Origin: JANJTY01 sp038257155
Lineage (GTDB): Bacteria; Pseudomonadota; Gammaproteobacteria; Xanthomonadales; Xanthomonadaceae
Length of the DNA stretch: 64,000 bases
Assembly (NCBI GenBank): GCA_038257155.1
Contig: JBBSJP010000011.1
Span: 1-64,000 of the forward strand
Direction: 5' to 3'
Both the position numbers and the translations under genes were made by a program. Positions 24,247 through 31,974 of the stretch are shown in pieces. The notes beneath the pieces were generated by a model that had not been told where the DNA came from, did no database searches, and saw only the letters and a list, made by a program, of their open reading frames with translations. Position 1 is the stretch's first letter. The number at the start of each line of letters is the position of its first letter.

Positions 24247-25451
24247 TCAGCGTGCGACCACGCCGAGGCCGCGGGCCGGGTTCTGTCCAATCAGGATCAG
24301 ACGCTCTCCCTCTTTTCGCGACTCGATCCAGCCACGGCCGCGATACGGTGAAGCGTGCGGACGTTGAACGTCTGCAAGTTCGAAATTGAAAAATCCTGCT
24401 TGCGGATCGGTTAGCCAGATCCGTCCATGCAGTCCGCAGGCCAGCACTGGGTCGCTCGCTCGTTGCTTCGAGCCCAGGCACACTTGCCCATCAGCCTGAA
24501 TACTCAACGAAACATCAACGTTGCTTGCCGACCCGCGCAGGCTGACCTGGTAGTCGCGCACTAGCACTTCCATCGAAAGCGGCGCCAGCAATGTCGCATT
24601 GGCACGGGGTGACATCCGCCAGCGTCGGTGATATTGGGTGGGGCTTGCACTCACTTGCACATGGAAAAGATTCGCATTCACGATGCCCTGGTAGGGAGTA
24701 CCCATGCAGTTGTGGTTGGCGCGTTCGCTGGCGGTCCAGTTGTTGGACATTGCGCCCAATTGGGCTAGCGCCGCGTCTCCCTCAAGGCGCTCAAGGCTCC
24801 CAAGCGCGACGCAGGGAATTTCGCCGTTGAAACCGGCCATCGGGGACTGCTCGAACCAGTCTCCGGTTTCAAGCGCCCAGATCCTGCCGTCCGGATCGAT
24901 AGCGCCGATGCCGTCATCCGGCCACTCGGAGGCAAATGGACCCGTGTAGGAATCCACGCTGACATCAACCAAACCAACTGGCCCGGGAGCATCTGCTTCC
25001 AGTACGCAATGGCTGCCTTCGATGCGGGTGAGCCGGCGCAAGTCCGTCGTGCCGCTGCCGAACTCGGGCAGGACGCTGTTCCAGCTCAGGACTCCGTTGT
25101 TGCAGTCGTCGAAATCGATGCTGACCGACCCCCAGTCTGGCGTGCTGAAGTCGCTGCGATCAAAGCTGCCGAAGCGCAGGCCGCGTGGTGCCTTTGCGGT
25201 CGCTTCGATGCGCCGGCCTTGGACCTGGCCGTCCATATAGAGGAAGAAGGGTTCCCATTGGTGTCGTAGAGGTACCAGAACAGCAAAGCGCGGTCGGGCG
25301 AGAGGATCTCGATCGATAGTCCGTGGCCGGATTGGGCCGGGTTGTACCAGGCTCCGCTCATTTCGGCAGGCAGCCTGGCCTGGGCGGCTGTCGCAACCAG
25401 GGCCAGGCCGGCAAGCGGCGCCAGGTAGCGCCATGAAAATAATTTTCGCAT
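24247..25451 (-). pseudogene. secreted beta-rich protein gene with an apparent one-base frameshift
   Basis: ATG 25451, with an SD (GGAG), starts a signal-peptide protein 'MRKLFSWRYLAPLAGLALVATAAQARLP' followed by 'SGAWYNPAQSGHGLSIEILSPDRALLFWYLYDTNGNP'. At about 25247 this frame breaks, and the continuation 'FFLYMDGQVQGRRIEATAKAPRGLRFGSFDRSDF..DWGSVSIDFDDCNN' lies in another minus frame, open to the stop at 24247. Adding one base in AACCCTTCTTCC restores a protein of about 400 residues. The 'GAWYxPAQSGHGLSxEIL..' module recurs in Lysobacterales exported proteins as I recall it; function unknown. It is either a recent pseudogene or a sequence error. The long intact downstream frame argues that loss, if real, is very recent. 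Confidence 0.7.
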
Positions 25452-26059
25452 TGTCGTTTTCTCCGATTTGCTGATGCCCGCTTGGGCGGGCTTGTCGTTG
25501 TCGTCTGGATCTGGTGCGGCTGGCGGCCTGTGCCGACGTGGTTCCCGCGGCTTCGACGCGCGCTCATGCGGCAAAGTTCCTCGTGGCGCGGTGGTGCACC
25601 AGCGCGCGGGAGTGGAGCTCGCGATGTTGCGGATCGCGCCTGTGAGATCCCGGTCGCTGACAGGTCAGCTCTACAGGGTCGGGCTGGAGCTGTTGCAGGC
25701 GCGCACGTGTGCGCGACCGCGGGACCCTCTCGTAGGTCGGATCAAGCGCCGCCGAAACGCCTGATCGGGCGATCTGCCTGGGCGGCGCGGATCCGACGCA
25801 CGGCTTGCCATTCGTGACAAGCCTCCAGCACGTCAATGTCGGCTCCACCGCTGCGCGGCTTGAGCCGACCTACGACAGCCCTACCATGGGTCGGACCTGC
25901 TATGCCTCAGCGGCGTTCGAACTGGTATCCCGGTCGCCGACCGGTTGGCTCCCAAAGAACATCCCCGATTCCCGCCACAGCGCATCAGGCCGCCCACATG
26001 TTCCATGCGCGAACAAGCGCACCGACCCGGGGCGACCTGGACTCCTAAAGGCGCGCCTC
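25452..26059. other. 608-bp intergenic region with REP pair 3
   Basis: No SD-led gene or RNA is recognised. A CCCGC-ttg-GGCGGG-type dyad lies near 25480 in the leader of the frameshifted gene, and the third REP pair lies at 25732–25873. The rest is unexplained, mildly palindromic GC-rich DNA. Confidence 0.5.
25732..25873. repeat. REP pair 3 (B element 25732–25799, A element 25838–25873)
   Basis: The same two elements as at 4261 and 12640 but in the order B then A. B is again exactly 68 bp with GTAGGTCGGATCAAGCG at the head and GGCGCGGATCCGACGC at the tail. A differs from the other two by one base (GCTGCGCGGC for GCTTCGCGGC). Confidence 0.85.
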
Positions 26060-27307
26060 TCAGGTCAGCGTGGTGAACATCTTCCAGCCGGCGATATACA
26101 CACCGATGGCCGTACCGAAGCTGGTCAGGAAGAAATTGATCAGCACGCGGGTGACGCGGTTGCGCCACCAGCCGCGGACGCTGCCGCTGTCTTCGCGCAG
26201 GCGGCTGAAGTCGGCCACGGTGGGCTTGCGCACCCAGGCTTCGATTGCCGCGCTGACCGTGCCGGAGGCAAGGGCCGGGTGCAGTGGGGTCAGTGGCGAA
26301 GCGACGAAAGCACCCAGGATGCTGAAGGGGTGGCCGCCGGCGAGCAGGCAGCCAAACGCGCCCAGCGTGCCGGTGATCAGCACCCAGTGCATCACCACTT
26401 CGGCGCCCACCTCACTGCCCTGTGAGAAGCCCCAGATGAAGCCACCCAGCACCAGCACGCTGACGATCACGGTCAGCCACAGTCCCCAGCGGCCCGGCGG
26501 CGGCAGAACGCTGGTTTCCTCGATGATCTCGCTCGGTGGCTGTTGCGACTCGGCCAGTTCTTGTGCCAGGCCAGCCAGGTGTCCGGCGCCGACCACCGCC
26601 AGCACTCTTCCCGGTGGATTTGGCTTGGCGGCAATCTGGCGCAGCCGCGCGGCCATGTAACGGTCGCGCTCGGCGATCAGGCTGCGGTAGAGCGGCTCGC
26701 TGCGTTTGGCGAACTCGGCAAAGGTGCTTTCCAGGATGTCGCCTTCCTTGAGTCGCTCGATCTCGTCCTCGTGGATTTCGTCATCGACCATCGTGCTGGC
26801 AATCAGGCCGGAAACGACCTTGCTGCGTTCCCACCAGCCCAGCGAAGCCTGCACACGCTTCAGCGTGAGCCCCACATCGCGGTCGATGCAGTGCAGGGAC
26901 AGGCCCTGCTGCTCGGCTTCCTGCATCGCAATGCGCAGCTCGGCGCCGGGCTCGATGCCGAGCTGGTCGGCGAGGCGTTTCTGGTAGGCCGATAGCGCAA
27001 GGTTTGCCGCAACCATGCCGGCTTTGCCGTCACGCAGCACCCGGAACAGGTCGAGCTTGGCCATGGCCTGCGGATTGCGCATGGCATCGGCACGTGCGCC
27101 ACACAGCTCGACCGCAATGGCATCGAAATGGCCGCTGTCGATGGCCTCCTTCACCGCATCGGCGCTGCGCTTGGAGACGTGCGCAGTACCCAGCAGGGTG
27201 AACTCGACGCCGTCGCGCAGCACACTGCGCACCGGCTGGTCGTGCAAGGCTTGATCCAACGAAGCCCGACTCAGCGCAGCAGCGCTGTCGTCACTGGTGA
27301 TGTTCAA
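26060..27307 (-). CDS. TraB/PrgY family membrane protein
   Basis: A 415-residue TraB-domain protein. Family motifs are the N-terminal 'LLGTAHVSKRSADAV' and 'AVELCGARADAM', and later 'RVLAVVGAGHLAGLAQEL', whose Glu and His residues are thought to form a metal or catalytic site. The C-terminal third has about four transmembrane helices ('LWLTVIVSVLVLGGFIWGF', 'VVMHWVLITGTLGAFGCLLAG', 'FFLTSFGTAIGVYIAGW'). TraB/PrgY proteins act on peptide pheromones in enterococci; their role in Gram-negatives is unclear. The TTG start overlaps the aguB stop (TTGA), implying translational coupling at the end of the agu operon. Confidence 0.88.
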   Translation of the reverse strand: MNITSDDSAAALSRASLDQALHDQPVRSVLRDGVEFTLLGTAHVSKRSADAVKEAIDSGHFDAIAVELCGARADAMRNPQAMAKLDLFRVLRDGKAGMVAANLALSAYQKRLADQLGIEPGAELRIAMQEAEQQGLSLHCIDRDVGLTLKRVQASLGWWERSKVVSGLIASTMVDDEIHEDEIERLKEGDILESTFAEFAKRSEPLYRSLIAERDRYMAARLRQIAAKPNPPGRVLAVVGAGHLAGLAQELAESQQPPSEIIEETSVLPPPGRWGLWLTVIVSVLVLGGFIWGFSQGSEVGAEVVMHWVLITGTLGAFGCLLAGGHPFSILGAFVASPLTPLHPALASGTVSAAIEAWVRKPTVADFSRLREDSGSVRGWWRNRVTRVLINFFLTSFGTAIGVYIAGWKMFTTLT

Positions 27308-28191
27308 TCGCGGTAGCGCCGCAAGAGATCGGCGTAGGCGTCGATGCGACGGTCGCGCAGGAAGGGCCAGATGCGACGCACGTTCTCGCTGCGCGCCAGA
27401 TCGACGTCCGCGAGCAGCAGTTCGGACTGGTCAGTCGAAGCCTGGGCGAGATACTCACCCTGTGGCCCGACAACGAAGCTCGAGCCCCAGAAGTCGATGC
27501 CACTGTCACGGTCCGGCGCCTTTTCGAAGCCGGTGCGGTTGCAGCTCAGCACCGGAAGGCCGTTGGCCACCGCATGGCCGCGCTGGCTAAGAATCCAGGC
27601 TTCGCGCTGGCGGTCCTTCTCGTCCTGCGCGTCGTTCGGGTCCCAGCCGATCGCGGTGGGATAGAGCAATAGTTCAGCGCCCGCCAGCGCCATCAGGCGC
27701 GCGGCTTCCGGATACCACTGATCCCAGCACACCAGCACGCCAAGGCGGCCGACCGAGGTGTCGATGGGTTCGAAACCCAGATCGCCCGGCGTGAAATAGA
27801 ACTTCTCGAGGAACCCCGGATCGTCCGGGATGTGCATCTTGCGATAGCGCCCAAGCAGGCGGCCATCGCGTTCAAACACCACCGCGGTGTTGTGATACAG
27901 GCCTGCGGCACGGCGTTCGAACAGCGATGCGACGATCACCACGCCGTGGCGCGCCGCCAGCGCACCGAGACGCTCGCTGCTGGGTCCCGGAATGGGTTCG
28001 GCACGATCAAACTCATCGACCGATTCGTGCTGGCAGAAGTAGGGTCCGTTGTGCAGTTCCTGCAACAGGATCAGCTGCGCACCGGCCGCAGCCGCATCGG
28101 CGACGCGCAGCTCTATCTGCTGCAGGTTTTCAGCAACGCTGCCGCGATCACTATCCTGGACGAGGGCGACGCGGAGTGGGGATCGGCTCAT
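27304..28191 (-). CDS. aguB: N-carbamoylputrescine amidase
   Basis: Nitrilase-superfamily amidase of 295 residues that hydrolyses N-carbamoylputrescine to putrescine, CO2 and ammonia. The catalytic triad is visible: Glu in 'LLQELHNGPYF', Lys in 'RYRKMHIPDDPGF' and Cys in 'VLVCWDQWYPEAARL'. 'FYFTPGDLGF' and 'PTAIGWDPND' are typical of AguB. It lies 64 bp downstream of aguA on the same strand, so the agmatine-to-putrescine route is complete in this operon. The source of agmatine (arginine decarboxylase) is not in the window. Confidence 0.95.
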   Translation of the reverse strand: MSRSPLRVALVQDSDRGSVAENLQQIELRVADAAAAGAQLILLQELHNGPYFCQHESVDEFDRAEPIPGPSSERLGALAARHGVVIVASLFERRAAGLYHNTAVVFERDGRLLGRYRKMHIPDDPGFLEKFYFTPGDLGFEPIDTSVGRLGVLVCWDQWYPEAARLMALAGAELLLYPTAIGWDPNDAQDEKDRQREAWILSQRGHAVANGLPVLSCNRTGFEKAPDRDSGIDFWGSSFVVGPQGEYLAQASTDQSELLLADVDLARSENVRRIWPFLRDRRIDAYADLLRRYRD

Positions 28192-28255
28192 GGACTAAGT
28201 GAAGAAGACGGTGATTGGGTAGCTCGGGGACGAGGGCTGTGCGGCGAGTTGCCGA

Positions 28256-29287
28256 TCAAACCAGGCCGACGGGCAACTGCATGGTGACGCAGTGCAGGCT
28301 GCCGTTCTGCCAGATCAACGGGCGGCAAGGCACCGGAACGATCCGGCGGTCGGGAAATGCCTCGGCCAGCACGGCAGCGGCCGCTGCGTCGGCCGGATCG
28401 CCGTAGGCAGGCATCAGCACTGCGCCATTGATGATCAGGAAGTTCGCGTAGGACGCGGCCAGACGGCGGCCCTCGTCGAGAATGGGTCGCGCCCAGGGCA
28501 ATGGAAACAGTCGGTAATGATTGCCATGCCGGGTGCGCAGGCCAGCCAGTTCGGCGCCCATTGCGCGCAGTTCGAAATGGTGCGGATCGCTTTCGTCGTC
28601 GCAGTCCTGATAGACAATGCTGTCAGTCGACGCGAAGCGCGCCAGGGTGTCGACATGGGCATCGGTGTCATCGCCCTCCAGGAAGCCATTCTCCAGCCAG
28701 AGCACGCGGTTCTGGTGCAGGTCGGTGCTTAGCTGGTGGGTCAGGGCATCGCGCGTCGCATTCGGGTGACGCTCGTGCAGGCAGCGCCAGGTGGTCAGCA
28801 GGGTGCCTTCACCATCGCAGTCGATCGCGCCGCCTTCGAGTGCGAATTCGATGCGCTGGTGCGAGGCCTTGGCAAACACGTTGGCGGCCACCAGCTGCGC
28901 GACCAGCTGGTCATCCTGCGACGCGTCGAACTTGCCGCCCCAGCCGGTGAAATGGAAGTCGAGCAGTTTGAATCCGGCCTCGCCAATCAGGGTGATGGGA
29001 CCGGAATCACGCAGCCAGGTATCGTCGTAGGCAGCTTCAATCAGGCGCACGCGGTTCATGCGAACACCTTCTGTCGTCAGCAGGCGCTCCACGTGGTGTC
29101 GCAGGTTGGCGTCCGCAACGCAGACCAGCACTGGCTGGAATGCGGCAATGGCGGCGACCAGGGCCGTGTAGGTGGTTTCAACCTCGGTCAGGCGCGGGCC
29201 CCAGTCGGTATCGGCATGCGGCCACGCCAGCAGCACCGCCGACTGGATTGACCATTCGGCGGGCAGTCGCCAATGGGATTGCGTCAT
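28256..29287 (-). CDS. aguA: agmatine deiminase
   Basis: Converts agmatine to N-carbamoylputrescine and ammonia; 343 residues, guanidino-group-modifying (pentein) fold. Visible signatures: 'QSAVLLAWPHADTDWGPRL' near the N-terminus, 'YDDTWLRDSGPITL', 'EGGAIDCDGEGTLLTTWRCL', 'DDTDAHVDTLARF' with the catalytic His, and the nucleophilic Cys near the end in 'RRIVPVPCRPLIWQNGSLHCVTMQLP'. Its start overlaps the stop of the small upstream gene (TGATG), and it forms an operon with aguB and the TraB-family gene. Confidence 0.96.
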   Translation of the reverse strand: MTQSHWRLPAEWSIQSAVLLAWPHADTDWGPRLTEVETTYTALVAAIAAFQPVLVCVADANLRHHVERLLTTEGVRMNRVRLIEAAYDDTWLRDSGPITLIGEAGFKLLDFHFTGWGGKFDASQDDQLVAQLVAANVFAKASHQRIEFALEGGAIDCDGEGTLLTTWRCLHERHPNATRDALTHQLSTDLHQNRVLWLENGFLEGDDTDAHVDTLARFASTDSIVYQDCDDESDPHHFELRAMGAELAGLRTRHGNHYRLFPLPWARPILDEGRRLAASYANFLIINGAVLMPAYGDPADAAAAAVLAEAFPDRRIVPVPCRPLIWQNGSLHCVTMQLPVGLV

Positions 29288-29634
29288 CAGTTCACCGGTA
29301 CGGGGCCGCGCTCACTGGCGCTGGCGCGGTTGAGCACCGTATTGATCACGTGGCTGTGCTCAAAGTACACGCTGAAACTGGGATAGACCCAACGGGTAAT
29401 GGGCGGGTGCTGAGGCTTGTCGCCGCCCACCGGCGCGTGCTTCTGGCTCGGCGCGCCGAATCGTGATTCGACCTGATTCATGCTCATGCCGCGGGTCGGG
29501 TGGGGCACGCTTTCGGCGAGTTCGGCACGTTCGATCAGAAGGCGGTCGTGGCGCTCGACCTCGGTTTGCGCAAAGGCATTGCTGGCGCTGGCTGCAAGCA
29601 CGGAAGCGATGGCGATCGGAAGCAGACGGTTCAT
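29287..29634 (-). CDS. small exported protein upstream of aguA
   Basis: A 115-residue protein with signal peptide 'MNRLLPIAIASVLAASASNAFAQ'; ATG 29634 was chosen because it starts this peptide. The mature part includes 'PTRGMSMNQVESRFGAPSQKH' and 'PITRWVYPSFSVYFEHSHVINTVLN'. This pattern (Gly-x-Ser/Thr-x3-Val-x3-Phe-Gly-x-Pro, then a strand ending in Tyr/Phe and 'V') resembles SmpA/BamE-like small beta proteins that bind outer-membrane components. It is the first gene of the agu operon and translationally coupled to aguA. No specific function is known to me. Confidence 0.75.
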   Translation of the reverse strand: MNRLLPIAIASVLAASASNAFAQTEVERHDRLLIERAELAESVPHPTRGMSMNQVESRFGAPSQKHAPVGGDKPQHPPITRWVYPSFSVYFEHSHVINTVLNRASASERGPVPVN

Positions 29635-29729
29635 GGCACGATTCCCGTTGGGGGATGGGTCTGCGACTTGTATCAGAAGCAGGGCCGCATCGCCATCCGT
29701 GGGTGGCATTGGCCGCACTCCAAAACGGC

Positions 29730-29753
29730 GACGGGCCGCTTCCGCGGCCCGTC
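29730..29753 (-). terminator. rpmJ terminator
   Basis: Minus strand: GACGGGCCGC-ggaa-GCGGCCCGTC, then GCCGTTTTGG. A 10-bp stem with tetraloop, 25 nt after the rpmJ stop, separating rpmJ from the agu operon. Confidence 0.85.
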
Positions 29754-29777
29754 ACTGGAGCAGGAAACTGCCGCTGC

Positions 29778-29903
29778 TCAGCGCTGACGCGCCTTGAAAC
29801 GCGGGTTGCTCTTGCAGATCACGAAGACCTTGCCACGGCGACGAACGACTTTGCAGTCACGGTGGCGGGTCTTCGCCGACTTCAGGGAGTTGAGGACTTT
29901 CAT
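29778..29903 (-). CDS. rpmJ: 50S ribosomal protein L36 (type B)
   Basis: A 41-residue basic ribosomal protein, MKVLNSLKSAKTRHRDCKVV followed by RRRGKVFVICKSNPRFKARQR. It has only two cysteines, so it is the zinc-free (C-minus, YkgO-like) paralogue rather than the zinc-ribbon L36 of the spc operon. In many bacteria this paralogue is Zur-regulated and replaces the zinc form during zinc shortage. No Zur box was identified here, and in some Lysobacterales this form is the standard one. Monocistronic, with its own terminator. Confidence 0.93.
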   Translation of the reverse strand: MKVLNSLKSAKTRHRDCKVVRRRGKVFVICKSNPRFKARQR

Positions 29904-30315
29904 GGCAGGATTCTTTGGGTGGCAGAGAAATTAAGACCACCCAGTATAGGCAAAGTGTTGCGCCAGCTCAAGGCCTTGGTTCCGAGGGTTGCGCTGGGCT
30001 TGGCCGGCTCTATGGCTGCGTTCCGGCAGCCACGAGGAGGCCGCAGCTCGGCATCGGCTTACTTGCTTCTAGGCTTCGTGGCGACAGACCGTTACAATTC
30101 GCGGCTGAGATCCCGCAAATCGCACGTGACGATCATCTTCATCCGAAGCTGATCTGCCCGGTCGCAGGCAGGGTCTGCGCAAGCAGGGGGATTCGTGCGG
30201 TTCGGTGCCACGGCATCGGCCAAACCCTTTCCTGCTGTCCCATTGCAATGCTGCCAGGCGAAGAGACTCGCTGCCGCGGCGTAGTGCGCCATCAGGCGCG
30301 GAGGTCGCAAAACAC
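29904..30315. other. rpmJ/nuoA divergent intergenic region
   Basis: 412 bp upstream of the complex I operon. I find no secG or tRNA-Leu, which often precede nuoA in relatives, and no convincing promoter pair. The SD GGAGG at 30300–30304 serves nuoA. The open frame that reaches back to 30205 is not part of nuoA by family alignment. Confidence 0.45.
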
Positions 30316-30672
30316 GTGTTGGGCGAATATCTGCCAGTCCTGCTGTTTATCTTTGTCGCCACCATCATTGGTTGCGCCATGCTGGTCATCGGCTGGGCGC
30401 TTGGCCCCAAGAAGCCGGGTGCCGAGAAGCTCTCGCCTTACGAGTGCGGCTTCGAGGCTTTCGAAGACGCGCGCATGCGCTTCGATGTGCGCTACTACCT
30501 GGTGGCCATCCTCTTCATCATCTTCGACCTGGAAATCGCCTTCCTGTTCCCGTGGGCGGTGGTGTTCAAGGACATCGGTCTCAGCTCGATCATCGCGATG
30601 TCGGTATTCCTCGGCATCCTGGTGATCGGTTTCATCTACGAGTGGAAGAAGGGAGCGCTGGAATGGGAGTGA
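30316..30672 (+). CDS. nuoA: NADH-quinone oxidoreductase subunit A
   Basis: Small membrane-arm subunit of complex I, 118 residues with three TM helices. The GTG at 30316 gives the usual '(M)LGEYLPVLLFI' N-terminus with GGAGG 11 nt upstream; a TTG at 30319 is less likely. The conserved loop 'KLSPYECGFEAFEDARMRFDVRYYLVAILFIIFDLEIAFLFPWA' holds the acidic residues and the quinone-cavity loop. First of 14 nuo genes (30316–45618), overlapping nuoB by 10 nt. Confidence 0.95.
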   Translation: MLGEYLPVLLFIFVATIIGCAMLVIGWALGPKKPGAEKLSPYECGFEAFEDARMRFDVRYYLVAILFIIFDLEIAFLFPWAVVFKDIGLSSIIAMSVFLGILVIGFIYEWKKGALEWE

Positions 30673-31217
30673 CGCAGACCGTCTCGCGCCTGATGCACAA
30701 CCCGGAGCCGATTGGCCGGGTCGACGACATCCTGCGTCCCGATGGTGACAACCCGTTGCTTGAGCGCGGATTCGCCACCACCAGCCTGGATGCGCTGATC
30801 AACTGGGCGCGAACTGGTTCCATGTGGCCGATGACCTTCGGTCTGGCGTGTTGCGCGGTGGAAATGATGCACGCGGGTGCCGCGCGCCTGGACCTGGATC
30901 GCTACGGCGTGATCTTCCGCCCCAGCCCGCGCCAGTCCGACGTGATGATCGTGGCCGGAACCCTGGTCAACAAGATGGCGCCGGCCCTGCGCAAGGTGTA
31001 CGACCAGATGCCCGACCCCAAGTGGGTCATCTCGATGGGCTCATGCGCGAACGGCGGCGGTTACTACCACTATTCCTACGCGGTAGTGCGCGGGTGTGAT
31101 CGGGTAGTGCCGGTAGACGTCTATGTGCCTGGCTGTCCGCCGACGGCCGAAGCCCTGGTGCACGGCATCCTGCAGCTGCAGAAAAAGATTCGTCGTACCA
31201 ACACCATCGCCCGCTGA
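30663..31217 (+). CDS. nuoB: NADH-quinone oxidoreductase subunit B
   Basis: Connecting subunit that holds the last Fe–S cluster, N2, and donates electrons to quinone; 184 residues. Cluster ligands are visible: the vicinal pair in 'FGLACCAVEMM', Cys in 'SMGSCANGGGYYHYSY' and Cys in 'VPGCPPTAEALVHGIL'. ATG 30663 lies inside the end of nuoA, typical of translational coupling. Confidence 0.96.
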   Translation: MGVTQTVSRLMHNPEPIGRVDDILRPDGDNPLLERGFATTSLDALINWARTGSMWPMTFGLACCAVEMMHAGAARLDLDRYGVIFRPSPRQSDVMIVAGTLVNKMAPALRKVYDQMPDPKWVISMGSCANGGGYYHYSYAVVRGCDRVVPVDVYVPGCPPTAEALVHGILQLQKKIRRTNTIAR

Positions 31218-31250
31218 TCGCGGCAGAACGACAACGAGCCAGCCGAAACC

Positions 31251-31973
31251 ATGGCAGAGCCAACTTCATCTTTCATAGATCGCCTGCGTGCGCGCTTCAA
31301 TGGCAAGCTGCTGTTGCTGGTCGAAGCGCGTGGCGAAGTCACTGCGGAGATCGCGCCGGAGAGCTGGCTGGATGTCTGCCGCGCCTTGCGCGACGAGGCC
31401 GAATTCAGTTTCGAGTCGGCGATGGACATCTGCGGGGTCGACTATCTGAGCTATGGCGAATCGGAGTGGGACACCACGTCCGTTTCCAACGAGGGCTTTT
31501 CGCGCGGCGTGGAAGGTGCTGGCCCGGGTCGCTTTACCTGGCGGGACCGTCCACAAGGGCGTGGGCCGGACAAGCGATTCGCCGCCGTTCTTCACTTGCT
31601 GTCGGTCAAGCACAACCGTCGAGTGCGGCTGCGCTGCTTCGCGCATGACGAGGCCCTGCCGATCATTCCTTCACTGGTCGATATCTGGCCCGGACTGAAC
31701 TGGTTCGAGCGCGAGGCCTTCGACCTGTTCGGCATCATCTTCGAGGGTCACCCGGACCTGCGTCGCATCCTTACCGATTACGGCTTTGTCGGGCACCCGT
31801 TCCGCAAGGACTTCCCGCTGATCGGCAATGTCGAGGTGCGCTACGACCCCGAGCAACAGCGCGTGGTGTACGAGCCGGTGTCGATCGACCCGCGAGTCGG
31901 TGTGCCGCGCGTGGTGCGCGAAGACTCGCGCTTCGAGCAGGCTTCGGCTGAAACCGCAGCGCGCAAGGGCTGA
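31251..31973 (+). CDS. nuoC: NADH-quinone oxidoreductase subunit C
   Basis: Hydrophilic 30-kDa-type subunit of the peripheral arm, 240 residues, separate from nuoD (fused in enterobacteria). Family signature 'IWPGLNWFEREAFDLFGIIFEGHPDLRRILTDYGFVGHPFRKDFPL' is complete. The N-terminal half ('CRALRDEAEFSFESAMDICGVDYLSYGE') contains an insertion of about 40 residues rich in Gly/Arg, common in this lineage. The stop is 1 nt before the nuoD start (TGATATG). Confidence 0.95.
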   Translation: MAEPTSSFIDRLRARFNGKLLLLVEARGEVTAEIAPESWLDVCRALRDEAEFSFESAMDICGVDYLSYGESEWDTTSVSNEGFSRGVEGAGPGRFTWRDRPQGRGPDKRFAAVLHLLSVKHNRRVRLRCFAHDEALPIIPSLVDIWPGLNWFEREAFDLFGIIFEGHPDLRRILTDYGFVGHPFRKDFPLIGNVEVRYDPEQQRVVYEPVSIDPRVGVPRVVREDSRFEQASAETAARKG

Positions 31974-31974
31974 T

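Noticed and set aside
25240..25260. Programmed -1 ribosomal frameshift
   Set aside because: AAC CCT TCT could slip by -1 into the right frame, but there is no canonical X-XXY-YYZ heptamer and no clear downstream structure, so mutation or sequence error is simpler.
25805..26425. 206-codon plus-strand ORF
   Set aside because: Starts in REP A (copy 3) and runs antisense into the TraB-family gene.
29904..30315. secG or tRNA-Leu ahead of nuoA
   Set aside because: Expected from relatives, but no cloverleaf, CCA end or SecG-like frame is present.
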